A stretch of 64,000 bases of DNA from positions 248,001 through 312,000 of the forward strand of contig CAVYBR010000004.1 of NCBI GenBank assembly GCA_963766765.1, given 5' to 3'. Positions 40,158 to 48,159 of this stretch are shown here, one piece after another; the first letter of the stretch is position 1; every line of letters begins with the position of its first letter. The notes under the pieces are model-generated. The model was not told the origin of the DNA. It was given only the letters and a program-made list of their open reading frames with translations, and did not search any database. The position numbers and the translations under genes are program-made. The DNA is from JACCQS01 sp963766765. Lineage in GTDB: Bacteria > Actinomycetota > Actinomycetes > Mycobacteriales > Geodermatophilaceae.

Positions 40158-41951
40158 GTGCAGAAAGTTCTGATCGCCAACCGAGGCGAGATCGCCGTGC
40201 GGATCGCCCGGGCCTGTCGTGACGCCGGACTGACCAGCGTCGCCGTCTACGCCGACCCGGACCGCGACGCTCTGCACGTACGGGTGTCCGACGAGGCCTT
40301 TGCCCTGGGCGGCACCACGCCGGGCGAGTCGTACCTGCGGATCGACAAGCTGTTGGAGATCGCCGAACAGTCCGGCGCGGACGCAGTGCACCCCGGCTAC
40401 GGCTTCCTCGCCGAGAATGCCGACTTTGCGCGCGCGGTGATCGACGCCGGGTTGACCTGGATCGGACCTCCGGTCGACGCCATCGTCTCGCTCGGCGACA
40501 AGGTCGCTGCGCGACACATCGCCACCAAAGCCGGCGCGCCGCTCGTGCCGGGCACCAGCGACCCGGTCTCCGGCCCGGAGGAGGTGCACGCCTTCGCCGA
40601 CGAACACGGCTTGCCGGTCGCGATCAAGGCTGCCTTCGGCGGGGGCGGTCGTGGGCTCAAGGTCGCCCGCAAGGCCGAGGAGATCGACGAGCTGTACGCG
40701 TCAGCCGTGCGGGAGGCGGAGGCGGCCTTCGGGCGGGGCGAGTGCTTCGTGGAGCGCTATCTCGACAAGCCGCGCCACGTCGAGGCCCAGATCCTGGCCG
40801 ATTCGCACGGGACGGTCGTTGTGGTCGGCACCCGCGACTGCTCGTTGCAGCGCCGCCACCAGAAGCTGGTCGAAGAGGCGCCGGCGCCTTTCCTGACCGA
40901 CGAGCAGCGCGCCACGATCCACGAGTCCGCCAAAGCGATCTGTGCGGAGGCCGGGTACGTCGGCGCGGGCACCGTCGAATACCTCGTCGCCGCCGACGGC
41001 ACGATCTCGTTCCTCGAGGTCAACACCCGGCTGCAGGTCGAGCATCCGGTCAGCGAGGAGACCACGGGTCTGGATCTCGTCCGCGAACAGTTCCGGATCG
41101 CCGACGGTGAGCCGCTCGGGTATGACACCGACCCCGAGCCGCGCGGACACAGCTTCGAGTTCCGGATCAACGGCGAGGACGCCGGACGCAATTTCCTGCC
41201 GGCGCCGGGGACCGTCACGCGATGGAGGCCGCCGAGTGGCCCGGGCGTACGGCTGGACTCCGGTGTCGTCGAGGGTGACGTGATCGGTGGCGGCTTCGAC
41301 TCGATGCTGGCCAAGCTGATCGTCACCGGCGCCACCCGCGAGCAGGCTCTCGCGCGGTCGCGCCGGGCGCTGGACGAACTCGAGGTCGGCGGGATGCCGA
41401 CGGTCGTCCCCTTCCATCGGGCGATCGTCTCCGATCCGGCGTTCACCGCCGAGCCGTTCACGGTGCACACCCGGTGGATCGAGACCGAGTTCGACAACCA
41501 GATCCCGCCCTACGCCGAGCCGACCGAGGACCCCGACGCACCGGCCGAGCGACAGACCGTCGTCGTCGAGGTGGGCGGACGCCGGCTGGAGGTCTCGCTG
41601 CCGGGCGGACTCGCCATCGGCGGTGGCGGCGCGGTGCCAGGTGGGGTCGCCGCCAAGCCCCGCCGGCGAGGCGGGGGCCGCACCAGCGGGGCAGCCGGAG
41701 GGGACGCACTGACCAGCCCGATGCAGGGCACGATCGTCAAGATCGCGGTCGAGGACGGAGCCACGGTTGCGGCCGGTGACCTCGTCGTGGTGCTCGAGGC
41801 GATGAAGATGGAACAGCCGATCAATGCGCACAAGGCCGGCACCGTGAGCGGTCTGGCGGCCTCGGTCGGTGAGGTCGTGGCCAGCGGTGCAGTGATCTGC
41901 ACGATCGCCGACGCGAAGGACAATCCCGAGCCCGACACCGCCGAGAGCTGA
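40158..41951 (+). CDS. accA3: Acyl-CoA carboxylase alpha subunit (biotin carboxylase + biotin carrier)
   Basis: 597 residues. The biotin carboxylase half has KVLIANRGEIAVRIARAC, the ATP-grasp KAAFGGGGRGLKVA, ERYLDKPRHVEAQI, FLEVNTRLQVEHPV and FEFRINGEDAGRNF. A Gly/Arg-rich linker leads to the biotinyl domain with Lys550 in VLEAMKMEQPINAHKAG. It supplies carboxybiotin to the accD5 subunit and possibly to other beta subunits. Biotinylated by the nearby birA product. Starts at GTG after a strong ribosome site. Confidence 0.95.
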   Translation: MQKVLIANRGEIAVRIARACRDAGLTSVAVYADPDRDALHVRVSDEAFALGGTTPGESYLRIDKLLEIAEQSGADAVHPGYGFLAENADFARAVIDAGLTWIGPPVDAIVSLGDKVAARHIATKAGAPLVPGTSDPVSGPEEVHAFADEHGLPVAIKAAFGGGGRGLKVARKAEEIDELYASAVREAEAAFGRGECFVERYLDKPRHVEAQILADSHGTVVVVGTRDCSLQRRHQKLVEEAPAPFLTDEQRATIHESAKAICAEAGYVGAGTVEYLVAADGTISFLEVNTRLQVEHPVSEETTGLDLVREQFRIADGEPLGYDTDPEPRGHSFEFRINGEDAGRNFLPAPGTVTRWRPPSGPGVRLDSGVVEGDVIGGGFDSMLAKLIVTGATREQALARSRRALDELEVGGMPTVVPFHRAIVSDPAFTAEPFTVHTRWIETEFDNQIPPYAEPTEDPDAPAERQTVVVEVGGRRLEVSLPGGLAIGGGGAVPGGVAAKPRRRGGGRTSGAAGGDALTSPMQGTIVKIAVEDGATVAAGDLVVVLEAMKMEQPINAHKAGTVSGLAASVGEVVASGAVICTIADAKDNPEPDTAES

Positions 41952-41957
41952 CTCCCC

Positions 41958-42026
41958 TGGCGGTTTGCTGGCTAACCGCCACGAATCAGCTGCACTCCAC
42001 TTTGGCGGTTTCTGCAGAAACCGCCA
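41958..42026. repeat. Pair of 24-bp palindromes (copies E and F, diverged)
   Basis: Copy E 41958-41981 keeps the outer arms (TGGCGGTT ... AACCGCCA) but has a different centre. Copy F 42003-42026 is a perfect palindrome with TTTCT paired to AGAAA, so both arms changed together. They are 45 bp apart, between the convergent accA3 and kinase genes. Confidence 0.85.
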
Positions 42027-42042
42027 CGGGTCTGTGCCGCCC

Positions 42043-42954
42043 TCAGAGATAACGGCGGGCCAGCGCACCGGCCCGCGCCCCGAACGAGCCGCCGAACATG
42101 ACTGCGTGCACCAGCACCGGGAACAGTTGATGCAGTCCGACCCGCTCCCGCCAGCCCGACCCCAGCGGCGCGGCGTCGTCGTAGGCGGCCAGGATCCGGT
42201 CGAGATGCGGGCTCCCGAACAGCGCCAACATGGCCAGGTCGCTCTCCCGGTGACCGCCGTGCGCCGCAGGGTCGATCAGGTAGGCCGGGCCAGCGGCCGA
42301 CCAGTGCAGGTTGCCGCCCCACAGATCACCGTGTAACCGCGCCGGCGGCTCAGATGGCACACCGAGGGAATCCAACCGATTCAGAACCGATGACACGGAC
42401 TCGGCGTCTTTCGCCGAGATGCGGCCCGCCTCGCGAGCGGCCCGCAGATAGGGCTCGATCCGGCGTACGGCGAAGAACTCAGACCACTGCCCCGAGGCGA
42501 CCGGCCTGTTGTCCATGGCCAGTCGCCCGATGAAACCCGGCCACGCGGCTCCGAAGTCGGCAGCGCCCGCCGCATGCAAGGCCGCTAGTCCGGCGCCGAC
42601 CCGTTCGGCGGCCTGCGGCGTCGGCTCGCCGCGCGGCACCCACTCCAGGAGCAGCAGGTCGTCGCTGACCGAGATGACCTCCGGTGTCGGGATCGCTTCG
42701 GCCTCCGCGATCCAGGCAAGTCCCGCGGCCTCCGCCGCGAAGAATCCGTCCGGCGCACCCTCGCGGGACTTGGCGAACACCGCCTCGCCGCCATCGAGGG
42801 TGAACAGCTCGGCAACACACGTGTCGCCGCCAGGCAACGGGGTGGCTCGGATCCTCTGGTGGCGCACCATCATCGGCACAACCTGAGGATTTGCGCGCAG
42901 GTACGCGAGATCCAGCGAACCCTCAGCAGAGCCGCTCACAGACGCACCGGCCAC
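42043..42954 (-). CDS. Fructosamine kinase family protein
   Basis: 303 residues of the protein-kinase-like fold that phosphorylates ketosamines (deglycation) or related sugar amines. Visible are LLLLEWVPRGEPT, the catalytic loop ARLHGDLWGGNLHW and the metal-binding IDPAAHGGHRESDLAML, then MFGGSFGARAGALARRYL at the end. The GTG start follows directly after the lpdA stop, so it is the second gene of that operon. Confidence 0.9.
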   Translation of the reverse strand: MAGASVSGSAEGSLDLAYLRANPQVVPMMVRHQRIRATPLPGGDTCVAELFTLDGGEAVFAKSREGAPDGFFAAEAAGLAWIAEAEAIPTPEVISVSDDLLLLEWVPRGEPTPQAAERVGAGLAALHAAGAADFGAAWPGFIGRLAMDNRPVASGQWSEFFAVRRIEPYLRAAREAGRISAKDAESVSSVLNRLDSLGVPSEPPARLHGDLWGGNLHWSAAGPAYLIDPAAHGGHRESDLAMLALFGSPHLDRILAAYDDAAPLGSGWRERVGLHQLFPVLVHAVMFGGSFGARAGALARRYL

Positions 42955-44358
42955 CTACGTCAGGTCGTCGGCAGCCATGAGCCGGCGCCCGGCCTCGGTG
43001 ATCGTCCCGGACAGCGACGGGTAAATGGAGAACGTGTGGGCGAGATCGGCTGCGGTCAAGCTGTTCTGGACGGCCAACGCGATCGGCAGGATGAGTTCCG
43101 AGGCGCCGGGCGCCACCACGACGCCACCGATGACCACACCGGTCGGTCGCCGACAGAACAGCTTCACGAAGCCGTCCCGCAGGTCGACCATCTTGGCTCG
43201 CGCATTCGTTGCCAGGGGCAACATGATCGTGTCCGCTGCCATCCCCCGCTCCGCGATCACCTTGTCGGAATGCCCGACCGTCGCGATCTCCGGATGGGTG
43301 AACACGTTGGCCGCCACCGTCTTCAGCTTGATCGGCGACACTGCCTCACCGAGCGCGTGCCACATCGCCACGCGACCCTGCATGGCAGCGACGGAGGCGA
43401 GCGGCCAGACACCTGTGACATCCCCCGCTGCATAGATCCCGGCGATGTTGGTCCGGGAGACCTTGTCCACCTGGATGTGTCCGCTCGACGTCACGCCGAC
43501 CCCTGCGGATTCCAAACCCAGCCCCGCGGAGTTCGGCACGGAGCCCACTGTCATCAGCGCATGCGAGCCACGCACCTCACGGCCGTCCGCCAGGGAGACG
43601 ACAACGCCGGAGCCCTCCGTACGTACGCCTGATGCCCTCGCTTGTTTGGCGATCTGGCCGCCGCGCTTCATGAAGACCTGCTCGAGCACCTCGGCGGCGT
43701 CCGCGTCCTCACCGGGCAGCACGCGGTCGCGGGAGGACACCATCGTGACCGGAACACCGGCTTCGAGGTAACCACTCGCGAATTCGGCACCGGTCACTCC
43801 GGAGCCGACCACCACGAGGTGCTCCGGAAAATCCTGGAGGTCATAGACCTGGCGCCAGGTCAGGATCCGTTCACCGTCAGGTTCACCGCCCGGCAGGATC
43901 CGGGGGCCGGCTCCGGTGGCGAGCAAGACGATGTCAGCGTCGAGGTCCTCGGGACCATCCGAGGACTCAGACCGGACCAGGTGCCGGGCCATTCCCGGAG
44001 TTGCGTCAGCCAATCGTGCGGAGCCCGCGATCAGCCGGACGCCCTCGCGCTCCAGCCGGGTCTGGATGTCAGCCGACTGCGCCGCCGCGAGGTTCAGGGC
44101 GCGGCCGTTCACCGTTGCCGGATCCAGGCTTGCCTGCGCCACATCGCCCGCGCGTACGCCGAGGCTGCCGCTGTCGCGAATGCTGGTCAGCGCCCCGCTG
44201 GAAGCGATGAACGTCTTCGACGGCACACAGTCGGCCAGGACGCACGCCCCGCCCATGCCGTCCCGCTCGACGACGGTGACCTCGGCGCCGAGTTGGGCCG
44301 CCACCAACGCAGCCTCGTACCCGGCGGGCCCACCTCCGATGATCACGATGCTGGTCAC
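42955..44358 (-). CDS. lpdA: NAD(P)H-quinone dehydrogenase (LpdA, lipoamide dehydrogenase-like flavoprotein)
   Basis: A 467-residue FAD oxidoreductase: VIIGGGPAGYEAALVAAQLGA (FAD), VVVGSGVTGAEFASGYLEAG (NAD(P)H), TNIAGIYAAGDVTG. It is of the Rv3303c type, since the lipoamide dehydrogenase His-Glu dyad is replaced by SIYPSLSGTITEAGRRL. Both redox cysteines are present, GGACVLADCVPSK (Cys39, Cys44), whereas I recall the M. tuberculosis protein lacks the first. GTG 44358 begins right at the FAD strand; the longer frame to 44505 is discarded. Divergent from the cyclotransferase gene. Confidence 0.9.
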   Translation of the reverse strand: MTSIVIIGGGPAGYEAALVAAQLGAEVTVVERDGMGGACVLADCVPSKTFIASSGALTSIRDSGSLGVRAGDVAQASLDPATVNGRALNLAAAQSADIQTRLEREGVRLIAGSARLADATPGMARHLVRSESSDGPEDLDADIVLLATGAGPRILPGGEPDGERILTWRQVYDLQDFPEHLVVVGSGVTGAEFASGYLEAGVPVTMVSSRDRVLPGEDADAAEVLEQVFMKRGGQIAKQARASGVRTEGSGVVVSLADGREVRGSHALMTVGSVPNSAGLGLESAGVGVTSSGHIQVDKVSRTNIAGIYAAGDVTGVWPLASVAAMQGRVAMWHALGEAVSPIKLKTVAANVFTHPEIATVGHSDKVIAERGMAADTIMLPLATNARAKMVDLRDGFVKLFCRRPTGVVIGGVVVAPGASELILPIALAVQNSLTAADLAHTFSIYPSLSGTITEAGRRLMAADDLT

Positions 44359-44426
44359 GGGCTCATTCTCGCGTACCCCACCACGCCCTGAACGGCGGCG
44401 TTCCGGCGCTTCGCCTCGCCGCTGGC

Positions 44427-44432
44427 TACGCT
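44427..44432 (+). promoter_or_regulatory. Probable -10 box for the gamma-glutamylcyclotransferase gene
   Basis: TACGCT 7 nt before GTG 44440, leaderless spacing. Confidence 0.4.
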
Positions 44433-44439
44433 GCGCCCC

Positions 44440-44892
44440 GTGCCGCTCTACGCCGCGTACGGATCCAACATGGATCCCGCGCAGATGCTCCGTCGCTGCC
44501 CGCACTCCCCGGAAGCCGGGACGGGGTGGATCCGCGGCTGGCGACTCACCTTCGGCGGTGAGGAACTCGGCTGGGAGGGAGCGCTGCCCACGATCGTCCC
44601 CGCCAACGGTCAGGATGTGTTCGTGGCGCTCTATGACGTCTCAGCCGAGGACCAGCGGCTGCTCGACGCGTGGGAAGGCGCCGACAACGACCTCTACATC
44701 ACGATGCGGGTCCGGGTGCACACGCTGACCGGCGACGCACTCGCCTGGACGTACGTCCTGGACGCCTTCGAGGGTGGACTCCCCTCTGCGCGCACACTCG
44801 GCTTGATAGCCGACGCGGCCCAGACCGCGGCCGCTCCGGACGACTATGTCGCGGCGCTGCGCGCGCGTGACTGCCGCTCGGTCGGTGACTGA
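44440..44892 (+). CDS. Gamma-glutamylcyclotransferase family protein (Rv3304-like)
   Basis: 150 residues with the family's N-terminal glycine loop LYAAYGSNMDPAQMLRRCP and a central catalytic glutamate region LLDAWEGADNDLYI. The known reaction is release of 5-oxoproline from gamma-glutamyl amines. In actinomycetes the physiological substrate is unknown. Starts at GTG 44440 with a -10 box immediately upstream. Next to lpdA as in M. tuberculosis. Confidence 0.85.
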   Translation: MPLYAAYGSNMDPAQMLRRCPHSPEAGTGWIRGWRLTFGGEELGWEGALPTIVPANGQDVFVALYDVSAEDQRLLDAWEGADNDLYITMRVRVHTLTGDALAWTYVLDAFEGGLPSARTLGLIADAAQTAAAPDDYVAALRARDCRSVGD

Positions 44893-44906
44893 GCCCGGCG
44901 AGCGAA

Positions 44907-45320
44907 TCAGGCCTGCGGCTGGGCGATATTGACCATCCACTGGATGCCGAACTGATCTGTGAACATGCCGAACTCGTCGCCCCACATCTGCTTCTCCAGC
45001 GGCATCGTCACGCTGCCACCCTCGGAGAGCTTCTCCCAGTAGCCGCGCATTTGGTCGCCGTCGTCCCCGCTGAGGCTGACCGAGACGTTGTCGCCCGGGT
45101 TGTGTTGCATTCCCGCGGGGGTGTCGGAACCCATGATCGTGTATCCGGCGTCGGTCTCGAGCTGAGCATGCATGATCTTGTCGGCATCCGGTGAGTCCTG
45201 CGCGCCGTATTCGCCGAATGTGTTCAGGACCAGCTCGCCGCCGAGCGCTGCCTGATAGAACTCCATCGCCTGACGCGCGTTGTCGCTGAAGCTGATGTAC
45301 GGGTTGAGACGGGAAGCCAC
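44907..45320 (-). CDS. VOC-family protein (PhnB type)
   Basis: 137 residues starting at GTG 45320: LNPYISFSDNARQAMEFYQAALGGEL is the PhnB opening, followed by IMHAQLETDAGYTIMGSD and FGMFTDQFGIQWMVNIAQ. A small dimeric metal-dependent or metal-free fold of unknown ligand. It stands alone, with 144 bp of non-coding sequence before the amidase stop in which I see no gene or clear signal. Confidence 0.88.
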   Translation of the reverse strand: MASRLNPYISFSDNARQAMEFYQAALGGELVLNTFGEYGAQDSPDADKIMHAQLETDAGYTIMGSDTPAGMQHNPGDNVSVSLSGDDGDQMRGYWEKLSEGGSVTMPLEKQMWGDEFGMFTDQFGIQWMVNIAQPQA

Positions 45321-45464
45321 CAGATACTCCTTCTTGAGTCATGGAACGGTGCTCGGACACTAGCGCCGCGCAGTGACATGCACCTCCGGAAGACGGCCCG
45401 GCCGGTGCGGTGTTTCTCGCTTCGAGGCAAACTCGGAAGATCGGAGCAGGATGAGGTCGAACAG

Positions 45465-46935
45465 TCAGTAGCCCGGCGGCGGCATAAACCCGCCGGTCAA
45501 CTCTGCGATTTGGCCGGCGACGGCGATCACGGTCCGATCCTCGAGTCGCGGTCCGATCACTTGGAGGCCGACGGGCAATCCGTCCCGGGCGGTCCCCGCC
45601 GGCAGCACGACCGCGGGCAGCCCACACACCCCGGACAGCGATGCCCACGGGATCTGGTCGCCGTAGGGCCTGGGCTTGCCGTTGACCACGATTCGGCGCG
45701 CGTCCACGTCGGGTTGGTGATCGTGCGGGATCGCCGTCGTCGGAGTGATCGGGCACAGCAGCACGTCGTGGTCGGTGAAGAAATCGGCGCAGCGCGCGGA
45801 CAATATGGCTCTGGCCTCGAGGGCGAACGAGTGGTCACGCACCCGCGCGGTCACGTTCCGAGCATGGCGCACCGAGGGCGCGTCGTCCTCGGGATCGGCG
45901 GTCTCGGCGATGGCCCGCAGCCGTTCGTACTCCTCCGCCGGATGGGCGCCGCTGAACAACGCCTGGATGAGTTGCTGGGTCAGTCGCTCGACCTCGCGCA
46001 GCGTGCACGGTCGGGCCTGTGCATCGACCCGCGCACCGGCGCTCTCAACGGCATCCACTGCAGCGCCGAGCACCCTCAACACCTCGGCGTCGACCGGGCA
46101 GTACTCGTCGTCGAGCCAGACCGCGACCCGGTAGTCGCGAAGTGCGGCCCGCCGCGGCGCCGGAAGGTCAAGGCGCCAGGCGACCGAGTCCGGCAGCATT
46201 CGGTCCGGCCAGGACATCCAGCGCTAGATCGAGGTCGGCCGCCGCCCGCGCCATTGGTCCGACGGTGGCCATATCAAGGACAGACAACGACCCGGGCGGG
46301 CCGGGCACGTGCCCCCGAGTCGGGATGATGCCGAACGAGGGGCGCAGGCCGAAAACCCCGCAGTAGCCCGCGGGATTACGGATCGAGCCGCCCAGATCAC
46401 TACCCAGGTCGAGGCCGGTGAGTCCGGCTGCCAGGGCAGCCGCCGCGCCACCGGAGGAGCCGCCGACCGCGCGGTCGAGATTCCATGGGTTGCGGGTCGT
46501 ACCGAAAAGCGTGTTGTACGTCTGGCAATCAGCCGCGTAGGCAGGAAGGTTCGTCTTGCCGAAGACAACCGCGCCGGCCGAGCGCAGCCGCGCCACTGCG
46601 TCAGCGTCCCGCTCCGGGACGTGGCCCGCGTACTCCTCGGCTCCCGCGGTGGTGCGCAACCCGGCGGTCTCCATCGAGTCCTTGATCGTGATCGGCAGGC
46701 CGTGCAGCGGCCCCCAGACCTCGCCCCGGGCAAGTGCTGCGTCCGCTTCCGCCGCGTGGGTGAAAGCCGTGTCGTCCAGGGTCACCACCGCATTGATCTC
46801 AGGGTTGTACCGGTCGATCCGCTCGTGGAAGTGCCGGAGCAGCTCGAGGCTGCCCACCTGCCCGCCGCGCAGCGCTGCCGTGAGCTCAGTTGCGGTGCAG
46901 AACGCCGGATCGGCCCTGAGTTCTGTGCTGGTCAT
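45465..46935 (-). CDS. Amidase-signature enzyme (split by a one-base frameshift)
   Basis: A Ser-Ser-Lys amidase. The first open frame (46935-46168) has Lys85 in PITIKDSM, Ser160 in VGGSSGGAAAAL and the nucleophile Ser184 in GSDLGGSIRNPAG. The second frame (46217-45465) carries the remainder, DSVAWRLDLPAPRR to SGVCGLPAVVLPAG and GLPVGLQVIGPRLED. Both lie end to end and overlap by about 50 bp; removing one base near 46199-46207 joins them into about 489 residues, the usual length. ATG 46935 follows GGAGGGGG. The amide substrate is unknown. Confidence 0.85.
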
Positions 46936-46986
46936 GTCCCCCTCCGAGGTCGTTGCCCAGAAGGCGCGAGATCACGTCTAGCGGGT

Positions 46987-47005
46987 CGCGAGGCAGCGCC
47001 TCGCG
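46987..47005. promoter_or_regulatory. Perfect 8-bp hairpin upstream of the methyltransferase
   Basis: CGCGAGGC-AGC-GCCTCGCG in the 125-bp divergent gap between the amidase and methyltransferase genes, 56 bp before the latter's ATG. It could be an operator or an RNA hairpin; there is no further evidence. Confidence 0.35.
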
Positions 47006-47060
47006 CCTATGAGGAAGACGAGCCGCTCGGAGTCGGCTCGCACCTGATGGAGGAAGTGCG

Positions 47061-48153
47061 ATGACGCAGACGATCGAACAGACCGAGACCCAGCCTGGGA
47101 GCGAGCAGACTGTCGAAGAGGTGCTGGGCCAGATTTTCAACGAGCTGAGTGCCTCACTGGGCGTGCTGGTCAGCGCGCTCGGTGTGCGAACCGGCATGTG
47201 GGCGACGCTGGCCGGAGCCGGCCCATTGACGCCCGCCGAGTTGGCAGAGCGGACCGGTGTTGCCGAGCCGTTGGCCCGGGAGTGGTTGCGGACACAGGCC
47301 GCGGCGGGCTATCTACGCTATTCCCCGGTCGAGGGAAGTTTCACGCTGCCGGATGCCGTGGCCGGGGCGCTGCTTCAAGGCCCGGGCGGGGCGATGATCG
47401 ACGCGTGTACGAGCATGTTGTGCTCGATGGGGGTCGGGTTCGAACAGTTCACCGAGGCATTTCGGACCGGCGCCGGCTTTGGCTGGGATCAGCGGACCGA
47501 GGACTACTGGCACGGCTCGGACCTGCTGACCCGAACGGCGCTGCCGCCGGAACTGATCGCGGCCGTCCTGGACCAGCTGGGCACACAACTGGCGAACGGA
47601 GGCTCGGTTGCCGATGTCGGGTGCGGATATGGCGCGCCGACCATCTCGGTCGCCGCGCACTTCCCCGCAGCTGAGGTCTTGGGGATCGACTATCACGACG
47701 TCTCAGTCGCGCATGCTCGCCAAGCCGCCGCGCAAGCCGGCGTGGGTGATCGGGTGCGGTTCGAGGTTTCCGCGGCCGCCGATCTTCCGGGGTCCGACTA
47801 CGCGCTGATCACCTTCTTCGACTCGTTGCATGACCTCGGAGATCCGATCGGTGCCCTTAGCACGGCCCGAGCCGCACTTGCCGCCGACGGCGTAGTCCTC
47901 CTCGTCGAGCCGCTCGCCGCGGACCGGGTCGAAGGACAACCTGAACCCGAGCGGGCGAATGTTCTACGCCGTGTCCACTCTCGTCTGCACGCCCAACGCG
48001 GTGTCTCAGCACATTCCCGGAACTCCTGCGCCGCTGGGCACGCTGGCCGGGGAGCCCAGGTTGCGCGAGGTCGCGGCGGCGGCCGGCTTCAGCAGGGTCA
48101 CCCGGGTGCCGGTGGACGCCCCGCTGAATCTGGTGCTGGAGCTGCGGGTTTAG
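47061..48153 (+). CDS. SAM-dependent methyltransferase with winged-helix N-terminus (frameshifted)
   Basis: Rv2258c-like class I methyltransferase. Residues about 25-110 form a dimerisation/winged-helix domain (LTPAELAERTGVAEPLAREWLRTQAAAGYL). The SAM site follows: VADVGCGYGAPTISVAAHFP, EVLGIDYHDVSVAHA and LITFFDSLHDLGDP. The frame breaks at 47934-47935; dropping one G gives DNLNPSGRMFYAVSTLVCTPNAV and a normal end with TAG at 48151, about 363 residues. As given, the frame overruns to 48509 inside the next gene. The ATPase gene begins 6 bp after the corrected stop, indicating an operon. Confidence 0.85.
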
Positions 48154-48159
48154 CCGACA

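Noticed and set aside
40701..42068. 455-residue open frame on the minus strand
   Set aside because: Antisense to the carboxylase alpha gene, which has clear biotin carboxylase and biotinyl motifs.
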